From the NCBI GenBank assembly GCA_021201335.1, contig JAJQFD010000016.1, positions 113,365-177,364 on the forward strand: a DNA stretch of 64,000 nt, given 5' to 3'. Made by a program: the position numbers and the translations under genes. Positions 1 to 8,764 of the stretch are shown in pieces; within the stretch, counting starts at the first letter, position 1, and the number at the start of each line of letters is the position of its first letter. A model generated the notes under the pieces. It was not told where the DNA came from. It worked only from the letters and a program-made list of their open reading frames with translations, and did not search any database. The DNA comes from Bacteroides sp. GTDB lineage: Bacteria; Bacteroidota; Bacteroidia; Bacteroidales; Bacteroidaceae.

Positions 1-986
1 TTTTCCAGTAAAGCCCCTATCTGCCAAAAAATCATGGAGTTTTTATATTTCCCTAACGGAGCAATCCCTCCATCATAGATTGACTTCTGACGGTCGGGTA
101 TTACTTTATCAATATCAATTTGATTAACCATGCCTAGCCCTTTACATTTAGGGCATGCTCCTTGCGGTGAATTAAAAGAAAAATTATGAGGAGCCGGTTC
201 TTTGTAAGATAGTCCGGATACAGGAGACATCAGGCGTTTACTGTAATGCCGAACCGACATTGTGTTGGCATCTAAAATCATGATAAGTCCGTCTCCTTGT
301 TTCATGGCTGTGGCAACACTTTGCTTCAGGCGTTTATCGTCCTTTTCGTTTACAACCATTTTATCAATTACTACTTCAATATCATGGTTCTTGTAACGAT
401 CCAGCTTCATTCCATGCTTTATCTCCAAAACCTCTCCATCCACGCGTACATATAAATAACCTTTTTTCCGGACATTTTCAAAAAGTTCTTTATAGTGGCC
501 TTTACGGGTACGGACCAAAGGAGCAAGCATAAAAATCTTTTTTCCGTTGTACTCTTTAAGTATCAAATCGATAATTTGTTCCTCAGTATATTTCACCATT
601 TTTTCGCCCGACAGATAAGAAAAAGCTTCTCCTGCACGGGCAAATAATAGGCGTAAATAATCATAAATTTCGGTGGTAGTACCTACTGTGGAACGAGGGT
701 TACGATTAGTTGTTTTTTGTTCGATAGATATTACCGGACTAAGTCCTGTTATTTTGTCTACATCCGGCCTTTCAAGATTACCCAGAAAATTGCGGGCATA
801 TGCTGAAAATGTTTCAATATACCGTCGCTGGCCTTCAGCAAAAATTGTATCAAAAGCCAAAGAAGATTTACCACTTCCACTTAATCCGGTTATGACTGTT
901 AGGCTATTACGAGGTAGTTCTGCATCAATATTCTTTAGGTTGTGTACGCGCGCACCGTACACATTAATATATTCTGTTTCCTGCAT
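1..986 (-). CDS. uvrA: Excinuclease ABC subunit A, N-terminal part (truncated by window edge)
   Basis: Not in ORF track (runs off left edge). Reverse-strand translation from ATG at 986 gives MQETEYINVYGARVHNLKNIDAELPRNSLTVITGLSGSGKSSLAFDTIFAEGQRRYIETFSAYARNFL..., with the UvrA Walker A (GLSGSGKSS) and signature N-terminus. Confidence 0.95.
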   Translation of the reverse strand, partial: MQETEYINVYGARVHNLKNIDAELPRNSLTVITGLSGSGKSSLAFDTIFAEGQRRYIETFSAYARNFLGNLERPDVDKITGLSPVISIEQKTTNRNPRSTVGTTTEIYDYLRLLFARAGEAFSYLSGEKMVKYTEEQIIDLILKEYNGKKIFMLAPLVRTRKGHYKELFENVRKKGYLYVRVDGEVLEIKHGMKLDRYKNHDIEVVIDKMVVNEKDDKRLKQSVATAMKQGDGLIMILDANTMSVRHYSKRLMSPVSGLSYKEPAPHNFSFNSPQGACPKCKGLGMVNQIDIDKVIPDRQKSIYDGGIAPLGKYKNSMIFWQIGALLE

Positions 987-1012
987 TCTTTCTTATCTCT
1001 TTTTAATGGAAT

Positions 1013-1021
1013 GCAAAATTA
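1013..1021 (-). promoter_or_regulatory. Bacteroidetes-type -7 element (TAATTTTGC) upstream of uvrA
   Basis: Reverse complement of gcaaaatta matches the TAnnTTTG consensus, 27 nt from the uvrA ATG. Confidence 0.6.
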
Positions 1022-1118
1022 ATATTTCCGCCTTAAATAAACTTCTAAAAAAAGAAGAATAAATCATTTATCAATTGAATATAATGCAAATTTTTTGTAA
1101 ATGTAATGAAAAAAATTA

Positions 1119-1127
1119 TACCTTTGC
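1119..1127 (+). promoter_or_regulatory. Bacteroidetes-type -7 element (TACCTTTGC) upstream of first LysM gene
   Basis: tacctttgc matches TAnnTTTG; about 55 nt upstream of the CDS. Confidence 0.65.
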
Positions 1128-1180
1128 ACATATCGTGAATTATAAGCAGAATGTTGTAAACACAAAAAATCTTAGCAAAA

Positions 1181-3001
1181 ATGAAAAGAAAAATGAAATG
1201 CCTACTGTATCTATTCTTTTTATGTTTTTATCCAGTAGTATCGCTTAGCGCACAAGACAATGAGAATGTCCAGACACATGTTGTTGGAAAAGGTGAAAGT
1301 CTTTATTCGATTGCGAATAAATACAAAGTAACACAAAGTGAAATTATTCGACTCAATCCGGGTAGCGACCAAAAGATTATTGCCGGAAGTCTTCTCAAGA
1401 TTCCTGCAAAAGCAGAGGAAACTGTTGCTGTAGCAGCTGTACAGGAGGAAATCTTTCATACTGTAAAGAGCGGTGAAACTCTTTATCGTTTGAGTGTAAC
1501 CTATAAGGTTCCTTCTGATAAGATTATTGAAGCTAATCCCGGTTTAACTGCTCAAACATTGAAAATTGGTGATAAAATTCGCATTCCGTCCTCTAATGTG
1601 CAAACCAGAGCAGCGGGTAATGAAGGCACCAATGTATTTGGAACTACAACTGTTTCTACCCGTGGAGTAACTCAAACGCCCAAATGTAAAGGCATGTATG
1701 TTACAGAAGACAAGGAAACATTGTATAGCATTAGTCGTAAATTCTCTGTAAGTGTTGAAGAATTGGTAGAAGCCAATCCTGAACTGGAAGATGGTGGCGT
1801 TAAGCCCAATCAGAATTTGTGTATTCCTTATACAAAAAAAGAATTAGAAGAAATCCAAAAGGCGGCGGCTCCTATAGCCAGCCACCAGCTTCAGCAAACA
1901 ATAGACAAAGAGGTATACCAGACATTAACTATTAAAACAGCAATTATCCTTCCTGCTGCTTCAAGCGATCAGGCAGAATCAGATAAAAGAGTAGAGTTCT
2001 ATAAGGGTTTTGTACAAGCAATTGATAGTTTGAAAAGTCAAAATATCCCCGTCGACTTATATGTTTATAATGTAGCCAATGATGCTGAATCTATTTATCC
2101 CATTCTTGCCAAAGAAGAATTAAAGCAAATGAATATCATTTTCGCACCTTTATATGAAATGCATATTAAGCCTTTAGCTATGTTTTCCGACGAAAATGAC
2201 ATAAAATTAGTAATACCTTTTGTTGCAGATAATAGCACTCTCTCTGAGAATCCGAACATTTATTTACTAAATGCTCCGCAATCTTATGTATACTCAGAGG
2301 TTTATGATAATTTCATCAAACAGTTCCCCAACTCAAATGTAATTATCCTAGATGGACTAACTGCGGATAAAGACAAAGGAGAATTTATAAATGGTCTTCG
2401 ATTAGAATTAAACATGAAGGAAGTTCCTACACAAACCATTAGTGGGGATATTTCATTGGATGTATTAAAATCAGCACTCCGCTCTGATAAAAAGAATGTG
2501 TTTATACCCACTAGTAGTAATAGCTTTGCCTTAAATAAAGTTATGCCTCAGTTACAATCTTTGATGAAAGAGTATCCAACCTATAATATCCATTTATTCG
2601 GATATCCGGAATGGCAAAGTTATTCAGATAAGAGCCTTAATAATTTGTTCGACTTAAATACATATATCTATTCGTCCTACTATACAGATCATTATTTGCC
2701 GACCAATAAATACGAAAATTCTTTTCATAAATGGTATATGACAGAAATGAAAAGAATCTATCCTACTCCATCCAGTTTAGGATTTGATTCAGGCTATTAT
2801 TTCCTTAGTGGATTGGAAAAATATGGAAAGGATTTAGAGTACAATCTTACAAAAATAAACTCCGATAAACTTCAGACCGGATTTAACTTTGAACGGGTAA
2901 GTAACCTGGGAGGATATATCAATAAGGATGTCTTTTTTGTACATTACACAAAAGAAAATACTGGATTAACCCGGTTGAATTTAGAAAAACCTAGTAAATA
3001 A
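1181..3001 (+). CDS. Secreted protein with three LysM domains and a C-terminal periplasmic-binding-protein type I-like domain
   Basis: Signal peptide; three LysM-like repeats (THVVGKGESLYSIANKYKV..., FHTVKSGETLYRLSVTYKV..., MYVTEDKETLYSISRKFSV...), then a receptor ligand-binding-like region. Confidence 0.85.
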   Translation: MKRKMKCLLYLFFLCFYPVVSLSAQDNENVQTHVVGKGESLYSIANKYKVTQSEIIRLNPGSDQKIIAGSLLKIPAKAEETVAVAAVQEEIFHTVKSGETLYRLSVTYKVPSDKIIEANPGLTAQTLKIGDKIRIPSSNVQTRAAGNEGTNVFGTTTVSTRGVTQTPKCKGMYVTEDKETLYSISRKFSVSVEELVEANPELEDGGVKPNQNLCIPYTKKELEEIQKAAAPIASHQLQQTIDKEVYQTLTIKTAIILPAASSDQAESDKRVEFYKGFVQAIDSLKSQNIPVDLYVYNVANDAESIYPILAKEELKQMNIIFAPLYEMHIKPLAMFSDENDIKLVIPFVADNSTLSENPNIYLLNAPQSYVYSEVYDNFIKQFPNSNVIILDGLTADKDKGEFINGLRLELNMKEVPTQTISGDISLDVLKSALRSDKKNVFIPTSSNSFALNKVMPQLQSLMKEYPTYNIHLFGYPEWQSYSDKSLNNLFDLNTYIYSSYYTDHYLPTNKYENSFHKWYMTEMKRIYPTPSSLGFDSGYYFLSGLEKYGKDLEYNLTKINSDKLQTGFNFERVSNLGGYINKDVFFVHYTKENTGLTRLNLEKPSK

Positions 3002-3070
3002 TTTATTTTTTCTTTAATAGGTAACACAGTATTCTTAACAAATAATTATGCAAATATTTAGCAGAATTTG

Positions 3071-3079
3071 TACCTTTGC
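3071..3079 (+). promoter_or_regulatory. Bacteroidetes-type -7 element (TACCTTTGC) upstream of second LysM gene
   Basis: tacctttgc, 35 nt upstream of the CDS at 3115. Confidence 0.65.
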
Positions 3080-3114
3080 AACCATTACTATTTATAACGC
3101 ATAAATTATTTTAA

Positions 3115-4893
3115 ATGAAATATATCAGGTATATTTTAGTTTTATTTTTTATAAGCTATACATCCTTAGCAACCATAACAGCACAAGAAAGTACTAATTA
3201 TTTCCTGCATACCATTGAAAGAGGTCAAAGCCTGCATTCAATCTCTAGTATGTATGGAGTAAACAAAGAAGATATTATTCGTCTGAATCCGGGTTGTGAA
3301 GAAAAGATATATGCCGGTCATACATTAAAAATACCTCAAAATAAAGGTCCGCAAACTTTAAAAGAAATCTTTCATACAATACAACCCGGAGAGACGCTTT
3401 ACCGCCTCTCTGTGAAGTACAATGTCCCGGTGAAAGATATCATAGAAGAAAATCCTGGATTAAGCGCTAATAATTTTAAAATCGGAGAAGTAGTTCGTAT
3501 ACCCTCACCTAAAGAAACAATTGTTGAAGCGGAAATCGCCCCCATTGCTCAAATAACGGAGGAGGTTAAACCTCGATGCCGGGATATGCATAAGGTAAAG
3601 CGAAAAGAAACAATTTTCAGCATAAGCCGACAATATAATATCAGCGAGAAAGCATTGAAAGACGCTAATCCTGAATTAGTAAAAGGAATGAAAAAAGGAC
3701 AACTTATTTGTATTCCTTATCCTCAAGAAGAACGACAGACTGCAATAGTTGAAGAGAATATCATTAATGCTCCATCCAATTCTCAATTATTTAGAGAATC
3801 ACAGGAAGCCATTAAAAAGATACCTATAATTAAAGCTGCCATTATTCTACCATTCTCACCGGAAGGTGTTCGTCGATCAGAATCAACACGAATGATCGAG
3901 TTCTATGAAGGTTTCCTACTAGCTGTGGATAGTTTGAAAAGACAAGGAGTGTCTTTAGACTTGCATGTTTTTGATTCTGGAAATGAAAATAAGTCTATAG
4001 CGCCTATTCTGGCAAAGGAAGAATTAAAGCAAATGCATCTTATTATAGGCCCCTTGTACCAGCAACATATCAAACCGTTGTCAGATTTCGCGGATCTGCA
4101 TAATATACGTTTGGTCATTCCCTTTACCTCTAAGGATAACGAAGTTTTCCAAAATCCCAATATATATCAGGTAAACACACCACAATCTTACTTATATTCT
4201 GAAGTATATTCTCATTTTCTTTATCAATTTGCTAAATCAAATGTAATTTTCCTCCAAGGTGCTACAGCAAATAACGAAGATAAAGTTGATTTTGTAAATA
4301 GCCTACGATTGGAATTGACTAAAAAGGGAATACCTTCACAAACAATTTATAATATAAATTCAGATAATCTTAAAGCTGCTTTACATAGCGATAAAGAAAA
4401 TGTATTCATTCCAACTTCCGCTAGTGATCTGGCTCTGATAAAGTTAATTCCCCAATTAACCTTATTGCACAATAATAATCCCAATTATAAAATTAGTTTT
4501 TTCGGATACCCGGAGTGGCAAACTTATACAAAGGATCATCTGGATAGTTTTTTTGAACTGAATACCTATTTCTATTCTTCATTCTACACGAATAACTTAT
4601 TACCATCAGCCATCAATTTCATCCAAAAATATCACCGCTGGTACTCCAAAGAAATGGCCAATACTTATCCTAAATATGGAATGCTTGGATTCGATATCGG
4701 TTATTTCTTCCTGAAAGGTCTTTCTACTTATGGTACTGGCTTTGAGAATAATTTAATGAAAATGGATTTAACTCCAATCCAGACTGGTTTTAAATTTGAA
4801 CGGGCTAATAACTGGGGAGGATTCATTAATAAAAAAGTATTCTTCATTAATTTTACGACTAACTACGAGTTACTTAAATTGGATTTTGACTAA
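3115..4893 (+). CDS. Paralogous three-LysM / PBP type I-like protein
   Basis: Full-length similarity to the preceding ORF (shared FHT..GETLYRLSVKYNVP, KAAIILP, AKEELKQM, FGYPEWQ, QTGFKFER motifs). Confidence 0.85.
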   Translation: MKYIRYILVLFFISYTSLATITAQESTNYFLHTIERGQSLHSISSMYGVNKEDIIRLNPGCEEKIYAGHTLKIPQNKGPQTLKEIFHTIQPGETLYRLSVKYNVPVKDIIEENPGLSANNFKIGEVVRIPSPKETIVEAEIAPIAQITEEVKPRCRDMHKVKRKETIFSISRQYNISEKALKDANPELVKGMKKGQLICIPYPQEERQTAIVEENIINAPSNSQLFRESQEAIKKIPIIKAAIILPFSPEGVRRSESTRMIEFYEGFLLAVDSLKRQGVSLDLHVFDSGNENKSIAPILAKEELKQMHLIIGPLYQQHIKPLSDFADLHNIRLVIPFTSKDNEVFQNPNIYQVNTPQSYLYSEVYSHFLYQFAKSNVIFLQGATANNEDKVDFVNSLRLELTKKGIPSQTIYNINSDNLKAALHSDKENVFIPTSASDLALIKLIPQLTLLHNNNPNYKISFFGYPEWQTYTKDHLDSFFELNTYFYSSFYTNNLLPSAINFIQKYHRWYSKEMANTYPKYGMLGFDIGYFFLKGLSTYGTGFENNLMKMDLTPIQTGFKFERANNWGGFINKKVFFINFTTNYELLKLDFD

Positions 4894-4914
4894 ATAGTAA
4901 TTGCCCAGAAACAA

Positions 4915-5601
4915 ATGAAATCATCGCATTTAATTCCCGCTATATTTCTCTTATTTCTTTTAATAAGTTTATCTTCCAACGCTCAGGTCGGAGAATTAAG
5001 AAATAACCTGTCAATAGGTTTTAATGGAGGTGTAAACTTAAACAATGTCTCTTTTGCCCCAACAAGTATCAAACAGAAGGGATTAATGGGATTTGGAGGT
5101 GGATTTACTATGCGTTATATTTCTGAAAAATATTTTGCTATGATCTGTGGTATTCAAATCGAGTTAAATTATACACAACGCGGCTGGGAAGAAGAAATAG
5201 AAAATTCTACGGATACTTACAGCCGTAATATGAATTACCTAGAAATACCATTTCTGGCACATTTAGCTTTTGGACGAGAAAGGGGAGCGCGAGCTTTCAT
5301 AAACCTGGGACCTCAATTTAGCTTTTTGCTAAATGAGAAAGAAAATTTCAGTAATTCCTGGGATCCATCTAACCGATTGAGCGATCAGTATAATAAGAAA
5401 GCAGAAAGGATGTTTGACTATGGAATAATGGGAGGCTTGGGATTAGAGATCAGAACAGGTGCTGGTAACTTTCTCCTGGAAGGGAGATATTATTTCGGTT
5501 TGGCCGATTTCTTTAATAATTCAAAGAAAGACCCGTTTAGCCGTTCAGCTCATTCAGTAATTATGGGCAGATTGACTTATTTATTTGACTTAAAAAAATA
5601 A
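4915..5601 (+). CDS. porT: PorT-family outer membrane beta-barrel protein
   Basis: Signal peptide, 228 aa, beta-barrel pattern (SIGFNGGVNLNNVSF..., YLEIPFLAHLAFG, YGIMGGLGLEIRTGAGNFLLEGRYYFGL). Confidence 0.7.
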   Translation: MKSSHLIPAIFLLFLLISLSSNAQVGELRNNLSIGFNGGVNLNNVSFAPTSIKQKGLMGFGGGFTMRYISEKYFAMICGIQIELNYTQRGWEEEIENSTDTYSRNMNYLEIPFLAHLAFGRERGARAFINLGPQFSFLLNEKENFSNSWDPSNRLSDQYNKKAERMFDYGIMGGLGLEIRTGAGNFLLEGRYYFGLADFFNNSKKDPFSRSAHSVIMGRLTYLFDLKK

Positions 5602-5611
5602 ATAAGTCAAT
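5571..5611. terminator. Bidirectional intrinsic terminator, 16-bp perfect stem overlapping the porT stop codon
   Basis: ATTGACTTATTTATTT (5571-5586) / AAATAAATAAGTCAAT (5596-5611), between convergent genes. Confidence 0.7.
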
Positions 5612-5623
5612 CTATATAAGAAT

Positions 5624-6421
5624 CTAATTTCTCTGCCCTTTATATTCTTTTAGAATCACACGGGTACTTCCTATTTTAAGTTTTGAATCAATCCGCACAG
5701 GAATTCGATTTAGATCATTCGTTATAAAGACTTTCATTGCTTCATCTTTGTCTGCAAAAGCATCTGCATTCATCATCATTACGAGTTTAATACAATTGTA
5801 TTCTCTCCCATCGTTTGCTTTCATATTCTCTATGCCATGGTGTTCTATATCCATGGTTACCTTCCTCCTGCCAGCAAAAAAAGACACAGTTGCTTTATCT
5901 CCCTTGACCATGTTATCATAATCAAGCGTACGTGCATAATATAAAATACTTAATACATCATACATACAACTATTAGCAACATGCAAAGTATCATATCTCA
6001 ATTTTCCATTTCGGTTATTTATATTTCTAACTGAGACTTTTCCATCCGGATGATAAGTATATGTAGCGCGTTCGATCGTATGATCTTTGCCTTCATGTGC
6101 ATCCTTCGTATACGCCAGTGGTACAATGTCCTTTGTCATGTAGGCATTAATGGTATCCGATACTGAAATAATTGATTTCGCAAATCCAGAAGAACGTCCA
6201 ATAAGAGTGGCTTGATAGACATTTTTGCCATTATACATTGAGTTATTAATACTTAAAGAAGATGAACCGGCTTTCGTATAAAGAATGCCATATTTAAAAT
6301 ACATATCATATAGCAATACTTCTCCTTCTTGAAAATTGTTATTCTTAATCTCACATTGTGCCTTTAGCCCTAAAGGGAGCAATAACATACCCAGTAAATA
6401 AAGTAGCGAATTCTTTCTCAT
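5624..6421 (-). CDS. DUF3108 domain-containing secreted protein
   Basis: Track ORF 5624..6493; likely start at MRKNSLLYLLGMLLLPLGLKAQC (6421) with a signal peptide. DUF3108-like features (GEVLLYDMYFKYG..., ITNDLNRIPVRIDSKLKIGSTRVIL). Confidence 0.75.
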   Translation of the reverse strand: MRKNSLLYLLGMLLLPLGLKAQCEIKNNNFQEGEVLLYDMYFKYGILYTKAGSSSLSINNSMYNGKNVYQATLIGRSSGFAKSIISVSDTINAYMTKDIVPLAYTKDAHEGKDHTIERATYTYHPDGKVSVRNINNRNGKLRYDTLHVANSCMYDVLSILYYARTLDYDNMVKGDKATVSFFAGRRKVTMDIEHHGIENMKANDGREYNCIKLVMMMNADAFADKDEAMKVFITNDLNRIPVRIDSKLKIGSTRVILKEYKGQRN

Positions 6422-6607
6422 TGATTTAGTTATTAAATGCATATTAACATTTATCTCATTATATATTATGATATATAACAACAAATGAAGCAAAGCACCA
6501 TTAACACAAATATACTAAATAAATTGACTGGTGTGAAGAAGCGCCTCAAAAACTAACAGTTAATATGTTTAATTAGGAATAGTAAATGTTTTGTGAAGAA
6601 GCTGGAA

Positions 6608-7138
6608 TTACCTTTCCGGTACTCGTAAAATTAACGTGGTAGCTCCTATTGTAATAATAGCCCCGTCATCAATACGAATACGATCTTTTTCTCCTAAGAT
6701 TTCATTCATTAAAAAAGTTCCCGTTAGGCTATTAGCATCCCTAAGAGTGAAAACTGGAATTCCACCTTGTTGATTACCTTTTACATTAATAATGCAATGG
6801 CGTCGGTCCATGCTCATATCTCCCGTTTCTATAGGGGTATTTATCACCGTACCTACACATCGGCGACCAATTATATTATCACCTTCAGCCAGTGGAATAA
6901 CTTGTTTGTAACCAAAAACATTTTCAATCACAATAATACTTCCAAATTCATTTTGGATAGCGGTTTCATTCAATTTCTCTTCTTCTTTACGAGGAACTTT
7001 TACAATAGATTTACCAATTCGTATGCTAAATTGTTTCCCACAATGCTCACACGTAAATACAAGAGACTGTCCATCGGAGTATTTGGTTTCATCAAATGAT
7101 AGGTAATTCTCACATTTGGGGCAAAGTATTCTTTTCAT
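6608..7138 (-). CDS. FHA domain protein with N-terminal zinc ribbon
   Basis: CPKC...CEHC zinc-ribbon at N-terminus; FHA core (GDNIIGRRC..., MSMDRRHCIINV, DANSLTGTFLMNE). Confidence 0.85.
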   Translation of the reverse strand: MKRILCPKCENYLSFDETKYSDGQSLVFTCEHCGKQFSIRIGKSIVKVPRKEEEKLNETAIQNEFGSIIVIENVFGYKQVIPLAEGDNIIGRRCVGTVINTPIETGDMSMDRRHCIINVKGNQQGGIPVFTLRDANSLTGTFLMNEILGEKDRIRIDDGAIITIGATTLILRVPER

Positions 7139-7148
7139 TCAGAAGGGT

Positions 7149-8265
7149 TTACTTTTTATTTGTCAATAACCATGCGTCTTTATAACGGTCCAACTGACGA
7201 ATATTTTTCAATTCCATATTCGCTTCTTCCCGACTATAACAGGATTTGATACTGACTCTTATTCTGCCATTGCCCGATAAAACTTTGGCATCTTCATATC
7301 CTTCTTCCTTTAATTTCTTAACGATTTCTTCACCGTCTTTTTCTCTAGCAACACTTGCTATAATTATATAATATGGAGGAGCCTTAACTTTTATTTCCTT
7401 TGTAGTCTTGGGCTGTACTTTCGACTGGTCAATATCTTCTTCCTCTTCTACACCCGAAACTTCTTGTCCAGGATCTGTTGTCGCAGGCTTAATCTGGTCC
7501 ACAATGTCCGTATCCGCTATTAATTCATTCCCGTAAACAGAATTTGTTTTTACTTTCAGAATATTATTTCTTTCAACAATGGTTTCTTCTCCCACCAAAG
7601 TAGTCAATAAAGATTGTTTCTCAATTTTCTCAAAAAGATCAGCAGGCATTAGCTGTGCGTAATTGATTCTTTCAATCTCCGTATTCTCTATTGGAGTGGA
7701 AAATGAGAAGAATAATATAATGGCAATCATAGCAGCAACAGTATTATGCAACCAGGCACGATTAATCCTGATTTCATAATGCTTTTTAGATTCCGACGCA
7801 GATATAGGAGCAGATATCTTTTTCGGAAAATGTTTTTTCAAGTCCTTCAGTTCCACCATTTCAAAACTCTCCAATCCGTAAAATGAAGGCGAAATTACTT
7901 TATCATTGTATGGATGAAAAGTATATGAACCATTGATTAAATAATTCAACTCGCCAATATTAAGTAATTCAATTTTACCTTTCTGATGAAGCGTATATAT
8001 CAATTCTTCAACATCTTTATTTACCAACTGTGAAGCTTGTGTAAAATCAATGTTATATGTTTTCATATAGGATTGTGCCAAAATCCCATCATTCATTTTT
8101 AATTGTGGGTTGAACCCAATCGTCCGACACGGAGGCAAAAAAAACACGTTCCTCCTTGCACCATCTGGCGGATGCATTATGCGTTACAAAACCTCCAAAT
8201 CCAGGTAAGATAACACAATCATTTTCCAACAATAAAAGTTCGATATGTCGAGCTAAGTCAATCAT
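7149..8265 (-). pseudogene. HU-CCDC81-like / TM / SPOR domain protein, interrupted by +1 frameshift in an A8 (T8 in gene) tract
   Basis: N-terminus MIDLARHIELLLLENDCVILPGFGGFVTHNASARWCKEERV (from 8265) is in a different frame from FFLPPCRTIGFNPQLKMNDG...; the A8 run at 8137-8144 with one base removed restores ERVFLPPCRTIGFNPQLKMNDG. Total length 1117 nt = 3n+1. C-terminus has a TM segment and a SPOR-like repeat. Confidence 0.8.
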
Positions 8266-8268
8266 ATT

Positions 8269-8277
8269 GCAAAATTA
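8269..8277 (-). promoter_or_regulatory. Bacteroidetes-type -7 element (TAATTTTGC) upstream of HU-SPOR gene
   Basis: gcaaaatta on + strand, 4 nt from the ATG at 8265. Confidence 0.45.
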
Positions 8278-8764
8278 AGAGAATAATTCTGAATTTTGCA
8301 AGAAATAAACAGATTATTATTCAAATTTTGTTCTTCTTTATTTAGTAGAGTTATTACTGAGTATTTTCGAAAAATAAGAATTCCGATCGAATGATACCGT
8401 AATTTTATTCGGATTGAACTTTAATTTGAACTGAATACAACCGTCATTTTGAAGCAAACAAACTGGAATTTATTCTTCAAAACAGTGCTGTTTTAATTAA
8501 ATACCATTATTAGAGAGCTCTACTATCTTCAGATTTCAACTCTTGAATACCATTTTTTCAAAGATGTTGAGTTATTGAAACAGGTGGTTTAACAATATAC
8601 AGTGTTAAATTTTGAAAGAGTGAAAACAACCTTGAAAAGTCTTAGATATTGTCTCTTAATTATATAGTGGAGAAATTAAATATATTAAACGAAATGGATT
8701 GTCCGGCTTCATATTTAATATAAAAATTTAGTTGTATATTTACGCCAAACTTAAACATCTTAAA

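Noticed and set aside
673-1062. 129-aa + strand ORF
   Set aside because: Largely antisense to the N-terminal coding region of uvrA.
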